Positions 38,466 to 45,674 of a stretch of DNA of 45,674 bases are shown here, one piece after another. Position 1 is the stretch's first letter. The number at the start of each line of letters is the position of its first letter. The DNA is from a virus. The notes below the pieces were generated by a model. That model ran no database searches. It was given only the letters and a program-made list of their open reading frames with translations, and was not told the origin of the DNA. The stretch spans positions 1-45,674 of IMG/VR virus record IMGVR_UViG_3300032069_000849. The stretch is one strand, 5' to 3'. A program made the position numbers and the translations under genes.

Positions 38466-40419
38466 GCGTGTCATCCTTTGCGGAGGGCTGCCCGCTCCGG
38501 CCAAGGTTGCGAAGAAGGCCATAGTCCCGCTGCAGCTATGGGGCAGGGATCCAAACGTCAATCTCACAATCGCCGACATCAGCCGGAAGATGGTGGCCAA
38601 CCTTAATCCTGTGTTCATCGATCTTCTGGAAATAGCCGCGTACATCTACTGCGCCGATCAGGCAACCACCCGGGGCGGGGATACCTGGAAGAGTTGTGGC
38701 GCGAGGTGGAGGCGCCATTTCCAATTCCACATCCCGGTCCGTGAACCCGGGATATGGTCATCGGAGGACGTTCTCACACCCCTGCGCGACACATTGGCAT
38801 TTCTCTCAGACGACGAATATGAATTCACTTTCGAGAGGCTTTCCGAGCCACACCCTGTAGAGCAGTATCTCGATTTCACCACTGGAGAAAATACCGGATT
38901 TGCGCCAGAGGAAGTCATCCTCTTTTCTGGAGGCCTCGACTCATTGTCAGGCGCGATACAGGAGGCTGTTGCCGGAAAGGCGGTCGCATTGGTCAGCCAC
39001 CGGTCCTCACCGAAGATTGACAAGCGGCTAAGGGGACTCGTGGAGGATCTCAGGGAGCGCTCTCCGAAAGAGCATCTCCACGTGCCGGTCTGGGTTAATA
39101 AGGATAAGAATCTGGGCAGGGAATATACGCAGCGGACACGATCATTTCTTTATGCCTCGCTGGCAGCCGTGGTAGCGCGAATCTTTGGCCTCTCAGGAGT
39201 CCGCTTCTATGAAAACGGGGTCATAAGCATTAACCTCCCGATTTCATCCCAGGTGGTGGGCGGTCGCGCGACAAGGACTACGCACCCCCAGGTTCTTAAT
39301 GGTTTCTCCGACATCTTCACGGCCCTTTTCCGGAAGCCGTTCATCGTCGAGAACCCTTTTATGTGGATGACCAAAGCGGAGGTGGTGCGGTCCATCCGCG
39401 AAGCGGGCTTTAACGGCCTTATCAAGCACTCTGTCAGCTGCACCCATGTCTGGGAGACAACGAAACTGAAGACACACTGCGGCACTTGCTCGCAGTGCAT
39501 CGACCGGCGCTTCGCCACGCTGTCGGCCGGATGCCCGGACCAAGAGGATCCTGAGGAGATGTACGCCGTCGATCTGCTAAAGGGAGCGCGCGAACCCGGC
39601 GAATCCCGAACGATGTTGGAGTCATACGTTCGAACCGCGAAGCGGGTCAAGGACATGTCCGACAACGCCTTCTTCTCGGAGTTCGGCGAGGTTCACCGGG
39701 TAACCAGGCACATCCGCGGCAGGAGCGTGGATGATGCAGCCTCCAGAATCCTGGATCTCTATAAGCGCCATGCGGCAGAAGTGTGCGACGTAATAACTGC
39801 AGGATACCGCGAGCACGCCCAAGACATCAGCGACGGCAGCCTTCCCAGCTCGAGTCTTCTGATCTTGGCCTTGCCCGAACCGTACAAGAAGCCGGCAACG
39901 CATGACAATCCGCCGCCGGCAGCGTTATTGGCTCTTGATGAAATCCGCGACGGCGAAACCAACCAGGGATTGCTCGCGCGAATAGTGGGGAGCGGCCGGT
40001 TCGACGGAGTGAACAAGAAGATCGGCTCACGAGAGCTCTTCTTTATCTATCTGCTTTTCGGGTCCACCCGCTCCTATCACGTGGATGGAGAGCACCTGAC
40101 TGTCGTAACGGAAGAGGAAGCCGCGCGAGAGTTAGTCAAGTGGAGCGATGGTGGCCACCTCCAATTCTCGGGGAAGGATGAAGACAATCCGGCCCACCGG
40201 ATCAAGAAGATGTGGGGCGAGTTCGTCCGCCAGATCGAAAAGGAGAAGAATCTCAAAGGCCTCTTCACCAACCATCATAAGGATCCGAACGGGGAGAAGC
40301 TCTACGGACTGCGCCTCCGCCCGGATGAAAAGCAGATCCGCGTACAAAGCATCGCGGCGCTCTTCCGGAAGACGGCTGAGCAGGCACAAGCAGCGCCCTC
40401 CACAGCCCGCAAAAGCTAA
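38455..40419 (+). CDS. QueC-like PP-loop ATPase, putative defence enzyme
   Basis: A 654-aa protein. An N-terminal region (1-150) is followed by a QueC-type domain: PP-loop VILFSGGLDSLSGA with SGGLDS at 158-163, VSHRSSPKI, and a zinc site of Cys329 plus HCGTCSQC (342, 345, 348), matching QueC's four-cysteine arrangement. The C-terminal ~175 residues add a domain ending in a winged-helix-like part. QueC makes preQ0 in queuosine synthesis, but no other queuosine gene is here. QueC-like proteins also occur in Qat (QatC) and type IV CBASS (Cap9) immunity. The pairing and prophage cargo site favour defence. It is longer than plain QueC (about 230 aa). Confidence 0.82.
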   Translation: MSNERVILCGGLPAPAKVAKKAIVPLQLWGRDPNVNLTIADISRKMVANLNPVFIDLLEIAAYIYCADQATTRGGDTWKSCGARWRRHFQFHIPVREPGIWSSEDVLTPLRDTLAFLSDDEYEFTFERLSEPHPVEQYLDFTTGENTGFAPEEVILFSGGLDSLSGAIQEAVAGKAVALVSHRSSPKIDKRLRGLVEDLRERSPKEHLHVPVWVNKDKNLGREYTQRTRSFLYASLAAVVARIFGLSGVRFYENGVISINLPISSQVVGGRATRTTHPQVLNGFSDIFTALFRKPFIVENPFMWMTKAEVVRSIREAGFNGLIKHSVSCTHVWETTKLKTHCGTCSQCIDRRFATLSAGCPDQEDPEEMYAVDLLKGAREPGESRTMLESYVRTAKRVKDMSDNAFFSEFGEVHRVTRHIRGRSVDDAASRILDLYKRHAAEVCDVITAGYREHAQDISDGSLPSSSLLILALPEPYKKPATHDNPPPAALLALDEIRDGETNQGLLARIVGSGRFDGVNKKIGSRELFFIYLLFGSTRSYHVDGEHLTVVTEEEAARELVKWSDGGHLQFSGKDEDNPAHRIKKMWGEFVRQIEKEKNLKGLFTNHHKDPNGEKLYGLRLRPDEKQIRVQSIAALFRKTAEQAQAAPSTARKS

Positions 40420-40469
40420 GGGCAGCGACCTCACTTAACTTTCGAACCATCGTTTTTTTCCTTTCGAAT

Positions 40470-40498
40470 AGGGGGGTGTGAATTTTTCACACCCCCCT
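40470..40498. repeat. 13-bp perfect hairpin (AGGGGGGTGTGAA stem)
   Basis: AGGGGGGTGTGAA (40470-40482), loop TTT, exact complement at 40486-40498. No T-run follows on either strand, so it may be an operator or a bidirectional end structure after the QueC-like gene. It shares the GGGTGTGAA/TTCACACCC core with the second palindrome at 40549-40570. Confidence 0.6.
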
Positions 40499-40548
40499 GT
40501 TTCCTCAGCTCATTGTCCCCCAAGCACTTACGGTGCGCGATTTTTTTC

Positions 40549-40570
40549 AATTCACACCCTTCTGTGAATT
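40549..40570. promoter_or_regulatory. Second TTCACA/TGTGAA palindrome, possible early operator
   Basis: AATTCACA (40549-40556) and TGTGAATT (40563-40570) with a CCCTTC spacer. It lies about 85 bp before the start of the replication-region operon. Together with the hairpin at 40470-40498 it gives four copies of the TTCACA half-site in 100 bp. A seven-T run (40541-40547) precedes it, possibly ending transcription of the QueC-like gene. Confidence 0.45.
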
Positions 40571-40654
40571 CTCCTATTTGAAGACAATCAGCTCGAAATA
40601 AGGCGTGCAGCGATGTTCGGCGGAAATCCAAGCGAATCGCTCGGAGAAAAGGGC

Positions 40655-40903
40655 ATGACCTACGAAACCAGGATCGGCATCGAGATCGCAGGCATCCGGC
40701 GTTCGATTCGGGTCGAGTTCAAGTATCGGATAAAGGCCGTAAAGAGCAAGCCGGTGGCAATTCATGAATCGGCAACCGTCTGCTGCTGGGGAGAACGGTC
40801 TTCTGGCGAATGGATCTATGACGCGATGGGGACCCGCCAGCTCGAGGAGTTGGACAGCAGGCTGATCGAGTGCTGGAAATCAGAAAAAGGCAAGGCTGCA
40901 TGA
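40655..40903 (+). CDS. Small phage early protein
   Basis: An 82-aa protein (MTYETRIGIEIAGIRRSIRVEFKYRIKAVKSKPVAIHESATVCCWGERSSGEW...), beta-rich. ATG at 40655 has GGAGAAAAGG upstream; ATG at 40613 is an alternative. It is first in the early operon and overlaps the ParB-like gene by 4 bp. No family recognised. Confidence 0.6.
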   Translation: MTYETRIGIEIAGIRRSIRVEFKYRIKAVKSKPVAIHESATVCCWGERSSGEWIYDAMGTRQLEELDSRLIECWKSEKGKAA

Positions 40904-41736
40904 AAATCGCGGACATCAGGATCGGCAGGCGGTCGCGCAAGGACCCAGGGGACATCGGATCCCTGGCCCGCAGCATCGAAACGACCGGACTCATCCATCC
41001 GATCGCAGTCAGCCCAGATGGAAGTCTCATCGCCGGTTTCAGACGCATTCAGGCTTTCAAACTGCTTGGGCGCGACGAGATCCCCCACCGGGTGATCGAC
41101 TCCCTCGATGACGCCCTCAAGATCCTCCAGGCCGAGCGCGATGAAAACACTGAGCGCAAACAGCTCAATCCATCCGAAGCCCTCGAACTGGCAGAGCGAC
41201 TGGAGCCCCTGGAGCGGGAAGCCGCAAGAGAGCGGAGGGGAAAAGCGGGCTTCCGTAAAGACGCCGTAAGTCCAATGAAATCTGCTGTGGATAATTTATC
41301 CACACCGTCCTGCGGCGGCCGCGCTTCGGACAAGATAGCTTCAGCCGTCGGCCTCTCCCGTCACACACTCGCCAAAATCAAAGCCGTCACCGAAGCAGCA
41401 AAGCAGAATCCCGAACGCTATCAGCCTCTCGTTGAAGAGATGGACCGCACCGGGAAGGTGGATCGGGTGTCAAAGCAGCTCGGCCGCATGAAGGCGGAGG
41501 ATGCAGGCCCCATTCCGGCGGAGGTCTCCCGGCACAACCCGGAATGGCGATGGACTATGGCTCTTCACGATCTCTACAAATTCATGAATTCAACCCGGGA
41601 CGCCGGCGGCATCGAAAAACTCGTGACCTCATGGTCTGGGAAAGCCCGGGCGCAGTACATGGAAGAAATCCGGATGGTCATCGCGGTATTGCAGCGATGG
41701 GCGTCCTATCTGGAAAGGAGCGACAATGAAGTCTAA
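40900..41736 (+). CDS. ParB-like DNA-binding protein of the replication region
   Basis: A 278-aa ParB/RepB-type protein: ADIRIGRRSRKDPGDIGSLARSIETTGLIHPIAV, then SLIAGFRRIQAFKLLGRDEIPHRVI (a GFRR version of the ParB motif), QLNPSEALELAERLEP, and the helix-turn-helix ASDKIASAVGLSRHTLAKIKAVTEAA. The C-terminal part is variable. There is no ParA gene here, so regulation or replication control is as likely as partition. Its own coding sequence carries a 19-bp palindrome (repeat copy B), a possible autoregulatory or origin site. Confidence 0.82.
   Translation: MKIADIRIGRRSRKDPGDIGSLARSIETTGLIHPIAVSPDGSLIAGFRRIQAFKLLGRDEIPHRVIDSLDDALKILQAERDENTERKQLNPSEALELAERLEPLEREAARERRGKAGFRKDAVSPMKSAVDNLSTPSCGGRASDKIASAVGLSRHTLAKIKAVTEAAKQNPERYQPLVEEMDRTGKVDRVSKQLGRMKAEDAGPIPAEVSRHNPEWRWTMALHDLYKFMNSTRDAGGIEKLVTSWSGKARAQYMEEIRMVIAVLQRWASYLERSDNEV
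41263..41302 (+). repeat. Copy B of the 40-bp repeat, with two inverted DnaA boxes
   Basis: 36 of 40 positions match 18715-18754. Its end contains the perfect 19-bp palindrome TGTGGATAATTTATCCACA (two bases run past the repeat), made of two inverted consensus DnaA boxes (TTATCCACA) with one base between. It lies within the ParB-like coding sequence, between the ParB-motif and HTH regions. Confidence 0.75.
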
Positions 41737-42160
41737 AGAGCGGAACGAAGAAACGAATCTGCAGCGTTTTGTCGGCTGTCTGGACGGCATGAATCGGTGG
41801 GCAACCATTGATGAATTTATGGACGCTCTGGATGAAGCCAATTTCTGGGATGAGGCTTTCTATTCGAAGGTGGAAGCGCACGCCAAGAAGCAGTTTATCC
41901 GGCAGATGATCCGGCGGGCGAAAGATGAGACAGATTGGCCTGTCTGGGCGAACGTCAAAGTGCTGGATGCCAAGACCGGCGTCGAAACCCGCGTCTATAA
42001 ACAGGAATCACTTTTTGAAATCTCCGATTATGTCCAGGTGTGCGGCTACCACCGTCAGGCAGGGCTCCACCACCTCGACATGGCCAAAGGTTACAAGGAA
42101 CGCGCTGAGCGCCGCTTCGGAAAGCAGATCTCTTTCGCATTCGAAAACAGCGCGGCCTAA
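41726..42160 (+). CDS. Conserved-looking phage protein of unknown function
   Basis: A 144-aa protein, charged and helical (RFVGCLDGMNRWATIDEFMDALDEANFWDEAFYSKVEAHAKKQFIRQMIRRAKDETDWPVWANVKVLDAKTGVETRVYKQESLF). It overlaps the ParB-like gene by 11 bp and precedes the Sak4-type ATPase gene. I do not recognise a domain. Confidence 0.65.
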   Translation: MKSKERNEETNLQRFVGCLDGMNRWATIDEFMDALDEANFWDEAFYSKVEAHAKKQFIRQMIRRAKDETDWPVWANVKVLDAKTGVETRVYKQESLFEISDYVQVCGYHRQAGLHHLDMAKGYKERAERRFGKQISFAFENSAA

Positions 42161-42190
42161 ACAGCCAGGAGACTTTATTCGGAGACAATC

Positions 42191-43171
42191 ATGGGGAAAT
42201 TCGTGAAGGCGAAGAGCGAGCAGGCATTTTTCAAGGGCGTGGTGTACGGCAAGCCGGGAAGCGGTAAGACGCTGACATCTCTTATGTGGGCCGAAGGCCT
42301 GGCTGCACGAGATGGAAAGCGCGTCGCGCTGATCGACACGGAGAGAGGATCGGATTTTTACGTCCTCGACATTCCCGAAAGGACAGTCCATCCCAAGGCC
42401 TTCGACTTCGATCGTCTGATAACGCGCAGCCTGATGGAAACCCTGGAAGCCATCGAAGAACTTAATCCGAAGATCTACGGCGTTCTCATCATCGACAGCA
42501 TTACCCACACCTGGGAAGCGGCACGCGCCGCCTACAACGGTAAGTTGCTTCCGAATGGCGGAATCCCCATCCAGGCCTGGCAGCTGATCAAAAAGCCCTA
42601 CAAGAAGCTCATGTCGCTGCTGCTCGACGGCTCCTTTCACGTGATTATCTGCGGCCGGGAGGGCGTCGTCATGGAGCAGGACGAAGACGGCGAGATGCGC
42701 GTCACCGGCACCAAACTCAAGGCCGAGGGCGAAACTCCGCACGAGCCTCATCTCCTTGGACACATGTGCCCCGAACGGGACGAAAAGGGCGGATACATCA
42801 TCAAGATCTTCTTCGAGAAGGACCGTTCCGGGGTCCTAACCGGCAAAGAGTTCCGATGGCCTACCTACGAGACCATCGCTCCCGTCGTCAACTATCTCTG
42901 CGGGAGCGAGCAGGGCCGCATCGGCACGCAGGAGGAGGCTGCCGAGCGCGACATCTCCGCGCAGGAAGCCGAGAAAGAGAAGGCGGAACGCGAGCGCAAG
43001 GAGCTTTACGACCAGATCCGGACCGCGCTCCTCGGGGCCAAGAAGATGGCGCAGCTACAGACGGCATGGAGCCTCACCAACGGGAAAAAGACGCGCCTCG
43101 GCGACGAGCTCTTCACGCAGCTGCAGGCAATCAAGGACAGCCGCAAGGCTGAACTTTTGGAGGTCGCATGA
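42191..43171 (+). CDS. Sak4-like RecA-family recombination ATPase
   Basis: A 326-aa protein with Walker A GKPGSGKT (20-27), ALIDTERGSDFYV, Walker B VLIIDSITHTW at about 98-108, and a C-terminal charged helical region (EAEKEKAERERKELYDQI). This is the Sak4/RAD51-like ATPase type found in phage recombination modules, working with a single-strand-binding protein, here encoded next (4-bp overlap). GGAGAC precedes the ATG. Confidence 0.82.
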   Translation: MGKFVKAKSEQAFFKGVVYGKPGSGKTLTSLMWAEGLAARDGKRVALIDTERGSDFYVLDIPERTVHPKAFDFDRLITRSLMETLEAIEELNPKIYGVLIIDSITHTWEAARAAYNGKLLPNGGIPIQAWQLIKKPYKKLMSLLLDGSFHVIICGREGVVMEQDEDGEMRVTGTKLKAEGETPHEPHLLGHMCPERDEKGGYIIKIFFEKDRSGVLTGKEFRWPTYETIAPVVNYLCGSEQGRIGTQEEAAERDISAQEAEKEKAERERKELYDQIRTALLGAKKMAQLQTAWSLTNGKKTRLGDELFTQLQAIKDSRKAELLEVA

Positions 43172-43587
43172 GCATCAAGGCCGACACCAAGTACAACGGC
43201 GTCGTGGGACCGGGATCGCAGCTGTACGAGTCGCAGACCGGAAGCCTCGGCTACCAGGTCATGCTCGAATGCGCGGACGGCTCTACTTCGTTCGTCATCT
43301 GGCTGACTCAGAAAAACCGGGAGCGCTCGAAAAAGTACTTCGAAGTCCTCGGCGTCGATGCCGAGCTTCTGAAGGATCCCGGCTACATCGAGTACCAGCT
43401 TGGAATGGACATCGAGGGCCGCGAGGTTTCCTTCGGCACAAAGGACGAAGAGTACAACGGCAGGCACAGCGTCAAGGTAGTCTGGATCGGGAAGAAATCG
43501 GACCCAAACCTGTCGCGGAGCGCCGCCCGTTTTTTCGGATCTACCACCATCGATTCCGGAATTCCTGGTGAGGGCACTCCATTCTGA
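43168..43587 (+). CDS. Probable phage single-stranded DNA-binding protein
   Basis: A 139-aa beta-rich protein (YNGVVGPGSQLYESQTGSLGYQVMLECADGSTSFVIWLTQKNRERSKKYFEVLGVD...), ending GIPGEGTPF. An OB-fold SSB role is inferred from size, location after the Sak4-like gene and the Pro-Phe C terminus typical of SSB tails. It resembles DUF669-type phage proteins, but the family call is not certain. Confidence 0.62.
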   Translation: MSIKADTKYNGVVGPGSQLYESQTGSLGYQVMLECADGSTSFVIWLTQKNRERSKKYFEVLGVDAELLKDPGYIEYQLGMDIEGREVSFGTKDEEYNGRHSVKVVWIGKKSDPNLSRSAARFFGSTTIDSGIPGEGTPF

Positions 43588-43598
43588 TCCGAGAACCA

Positions 43599-43916
43599 AT
43601 GAGCGACCTTGAGGCCCTTCTCGAACAGCATATCAGGCTCACGGGCCTGCCGGCGCCTGCGCGGGAATATCGCTTCCACCCCCGCCGGAGGTGGCGGTTC
43701 GATTTCGCATGGCCGCGGTACATGGTCGCGGTGGAAGTGGACGGCGGGATCTACTGCCGGGGCCGCCACGTCCGCGGGGCAGGGTTCGAGCGGGACGCCG
43801 AGAAAAGGAATGCGGCCGTTCTGGCCGGCTGGCGAGTGCTTCATTTCACGCCGCGAATGGTCAGGTCCGGAGCGGCGTTGCAGGCGATTGAAAGCCTGAT
43901 GAGGACGTGCAGGTAA
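43599..43916 (+). CDS. DUF559/Vsr-like endonuclease-fold protein
   Basis: A 105-aa protein with RFDFAWP (Asp35), VAVEVDGG (Glu46) and RDAEKRNAAVLAGWRVLHFT (Lys69), the DUF559/Vsr-like PD-(D/E)XK arrangement. Phage versions near SSB and recombinase genes are thought to act in recombination intermediates. It ends one base before the zinc ribbon gene. Confidence 0.8.
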   Translation: MSDLEALLEQHIRLTGLPAPAREYRFHPRRRWRFDFAWPRYMVAVEVDGGIYCRGRHVRGAGFERDAEKRNAAVLAGWRVLHFTPRMVRSGAALQAIESLMRTCR

Positions 43917-44108
43917 ATGGCAAGACGAGGCGGGGATAAGAACATCCAAGAGATTCGCAGAGCCGGCGGCATCGTGCGTCTCGTGCGAGCCTCCCTGTGC
44001 GTCAACTGCGAGCATATCAGCGAGGCAGAAGGCGAGCGCTGCCCGAGATGCGGATCGCCTTCCCTCCTCAGCCTGGCGCGGATCCTCAACAAGCAGGCGC
44101 AGGCATAA
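43917..44108 (+). CDS. Small zinc-ribbon protein
   Basis: A 63-aa protein with two Cys pairs (CVNCEH and CPRCGS) forming one zinc ribbon, flanked by basic segments. Starts immediately after the nuclease stop. A nucleic-acid-binding or regulatory role is likely. Confidence 0.7.
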   Translation: MARRGGDKNIQEIRRAGGIVRLVRASLCVNCEHISEAEGERCPRCGSPSLLSLARILNKQAQA

Positions 44109-44166
44109 GAGAGCGTAAACGTGGGCATTGGCCTCACAACACGACATATTGGAGCGGAGTTCCAGG

Positions 44167-44457
44167 ATGAAACCGATGGGCGCAACGGCAATTTCGAACG
44201 AACCGCGCGCGGTCTCGGAAACCGACGATTACATCACCGTGCGGGACATCGCCCGGCGGGCGTCGATGTCCGAGAAAAGCATCCGGGACATCATCAGGAA
44301 CGACGCTCTGCCCCATTATCGAAGAAGCGCGTCCGGGAAGATTCTCGTCCGCTGGAGCGACTTCGAGGCGTGGATGGAGCGCCGCAGGATCGAACTCAAA
44401 CACGACGATTGTCTTCTCGGCATCCTGAGGGACATGAAGTCAAGGGGCAGGCGATAA
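44167..44457 (+). CDS. Excisionase-type HTH_17 DNA-binding protein
   Basis: A 96-aa protein with a MerR/excisionase-type winged helix: DDYITVRDIARRASMSEKSIRDIIRNDALPHYRRSASGKILVRWSDFEAWMERR. ATG at 44167 has a GGAG-type site upstream; the in-frame start at 44128 lacks one. It overlaps the integrase ATG by one base, the classic xis-int coupling. Confidence 0.82.
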   Translation: MKPMGATAISNEPRAVSETDDYITVRDIARRASMSEKSIRDIIRNDALPHYRRSASGKILVRWSDFEAWMERRRIELKHDDCLLGILRDMKSRGRR

Positions 44458-45674
44458 TGGGCGTGCAAGTCAGGCAGATTTACCCGGGCAGCTGGTACCT
44501 GAGGATCACATATCAGGGCATCAGGAAGACGAAGGCGGTCGGCTCAAAGCAGCGCGCGACAGAACTGGCGAGAAAACTGAACACCGCGCTCGAGCTGTAC
44601 GGGCTCGATGCGCTGAAGGTGATCGAAGAGGACCACGAGAGCGAAATCCGGAAGACTGAGGAGCCGACGATTCCGACGATTGATGAGTATCAGACCAAGT
44701 GGCTCGATGAACTCGATAAAACGGACCTCAAGAGATCGACGAAGCAGAGTTACTCTTTTCTGGTCACCAAGCACATTGTGCCGGCATTCGGAGACTGCGC
44801 CCTCGACACGCTTGACTACCCGCGCCTGAAGGCCTGGGTGATCGAGCAGGCCGGGAAGTATTCGAAGGACACGGTCCGGCTGATGGTCGCGGTCCTGCGG
44901 TCGATGTTGCAGGAAGCGGTAAACGAGGGCATCCTGTCGGGGAATCCCGTGATGAAGCTCGGCAAGTTCTACCGGTCGGCACGAAGGATCAAGGAGAAGG
45001 TCGATCCGTTCACGATGGAGGAGCTGCACCTGATCGAGTCTACGTGCCGGGAGCGGTTCCCCGAGCACTACGTCTTCATCCTCTGCATGGCGCGCACCGG
45101 GATGCGGATCGGCGAGGCGACGGCGCTTCAGTGGCACGACCTGGATTTCGCGAAGAATTACATCATCGTGCGGCGGAACATTCCGCACCACCGCCACGTG
45201 GAGACGACGAAGACAGAAGCGTCACAGCGGAAGGTGGACATGAGCCCCGAGCTCGCCGCGGAGTTGAAGCGCCGACTTCTCGAACGGAAAAAGCAGGCGT
45301 TGGCCGACGGGAAACCTTTTGACATGGAAGAGTGGGTGTTCCCGACGGAGGACGGCACGCCGGTCCACTACACGAATTTCCTGCGGCGGGTGTGGCACAA
45401 GGTCCAGGACGTCGCTAAGATCCGGCGGCGGACCCCGCATGACTTGAGACATTCGTGGGCGAGTCACATGCTCACGGCCGGCGCAGACCTGGCCTATGTT
45501 TCGGCGCAGCTCGGTCACGCGAATCCGTCGATTACCTTGAGGATTTATTCGCACTGGGTCCCCCGCACGCGCCGGGTGACGACGTCGGTGCTCGATACGG
45601 CATCGGCAAACAATCGGCAAATGTTGGAGGAAAACGGTCAAGAGGAAGGAGCGGAAACGACCGTAACTCGTTGA
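44457..45674 (+). CDS. int: Tyrosine-type site-specific integrase
   Basis: A 405-aa integrase: N-terminal arm-binding part (VRQIYPGSWYLRITYQGIRKTKAVGSKQRATEL), a core-binding SAM-like domain (TIDEYQTKWLDELDKTDLKRSTKQSYSFL...), and a catalytic domain with Arg in ARTGMRIGEAT (about 217), HDLRH (about 328), GHANPSITLRIYSHW with the Tyr nucleophile at about 364. All catalytic residues are present. It drives integration and excision of the prophage; its attachment site is expected just beyond the window end. Confidence 0.94.
   Translation: MGVQVRQIYPGSWYLRITYQGIRKTKAVGSKQRATELARKLNTALELYGLDALKVIEEDHESEIRKTEEPTIPTIDEYQTKWLDELDKTDLKRSTKQSYSFLVTKHIVPAFGDCALDTLDYPRLKAWVIEQAGKYSKDTVRLMVAVLRSMLQEAVNEGILSGNPVMKLGKFYRSARRIKEKVDPFTMEELHLIESTCRERFPEHYVFILCMARTGMRIGEATALQWHDLDFAKNYIIVRRNIPHHRHVETTKTEASQRKVDMSPELAAELKRRLLERKKQALADGKPFDMEEWVFPTEDGTPVHYTNFLRRVWHKVQDVAKIRRRTPHDLRHSWASHMLTAGADLAYVSAQLGHANPSITLRIYSHWVPRTRRVTTSVLDTASANNRQMLEENGQEEGAETTVTR

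Larger units (their letters stand above)
5618..45674. mobile_element. Temperate siphovirus-type prophage (approximate limits)
   Basis: A continuous set of phage modules: HNH and terminase, HK97-type head, tail with frameshifted chaperone and tape measure, lysis, cargo, replication/recombination, excisionase-type HTH and tyrosine integrase. Nearly all genes are on the plus strand with 1-4 bp overlaps. The right end is at or just beyond the integrase stop, which is the end of the window. The left end is placed only by where phage-like coding begins. Attachment sites cannot be seen because the right flank is missing. Confidence 0.8.

Noticed and set aside
38455-40419. Housekeeping queC for queuosine synthesis
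   Set aside because: Much longer than QueC, no queD/E/F nearby, and placed as prophage cargo coupled to an unknown partner.
1-45674. CRISPR arrays, tRNA or rRNA genes
   Set aside because: No regularly spaced direct repeats and no tRNA- or rRNA-like sequence were seen on reading either strand; a dedicated search could still find a degenerate tRNA.

Overview
The window is mostly one temperate siphovirus-type prophage (about 5.6 to 45.67 kb, GC-rich, HK97-like head genes). It sits beside a less GC-rich non-phage segment (1 to about 5.1 kb). The host looks like a GC-rich bacterium. The FN3 protein and the small-gene style resemble Desulfobacterota/deltaproteobacterial genomes, but this is a weak inference and no taxonomic marker gene is present.

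Left segment (1-5.1 kb). A HerA/FtsK-superfamily ATPase with a disrupted 5' end converges on two genes whose N-terminal ~145 residues are collinear paralogues sharing an NPEG motif. The longer one adds a possible nuclease/toxin-like middle and a ParB-like NGRHR tail. Next comes a 331-bp miniature transposable element with ISL3-like ends, an 8-bp target duplication and three internal tandem hairpins. After it there are ~480 bp with no recognisable gene.

Phage left arm (5.6-10.4 kb). Small genes and an HNH nuclease lead into the most unusual locus here. It has a ParB-like gene, then a cytosine-5 methyltransferase catalytic half (motifs I-VIII) that stops cleanly. Three tandem, different C-terminal halves follow, each with its own target-recognition region plus motifs IX and X, joined by 4-7 nt overlaps. 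This reads as a split methyltransferase with one catalytic subunit and three alternative specificity subunits. A RadC-like gene and a small basic protein gene lie on the opposite strand.

Structural and lysis genes (10.4-33.6 kb). In order: P27-type small terminase, large terminase, portal, prohead protease, major capsid, head-tail genes, tail tube, a tail chaperone pair with an A AAA AAC frameshift signal, a gp10-like protein, a 1394-aa tape measure, a secreted FN3 protein and a 978-aa tail protein. Four tandem tail paralogues in an A-B-A-B pattern follow, then a goose-type-like lysozyme and membrane proteins.

Cargo (33.6-40.4 kb). A moron-like gene is followed by a type II restriction-modification set: an m5C methyltransferase with an N-terminal ribbon-helix-helix segment, a PD-(D/E)XK endonuclease and a Vsr mismatch nuclease. 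Next is a two-gene unit of an unknown Met-Gly protein and a QueC-like PP-loop enzyme, a family seen in Qat and type IV CBASS defence.

Replication and integration (40.6-45.7 kb). A ParB-like protein, a Sak4-type ATPase, a likely SSB, a DUF559-like nuclease, a zinc ribbon, an HTH_17 excisionase-type protein and a tyrosine integrase whose stop ends the window. A 40-bp repeat built around a palindrome occurs inside the ParB-like gene, where it forms two inverted DnaA boxes, and again in front of the tail chaperone gene.
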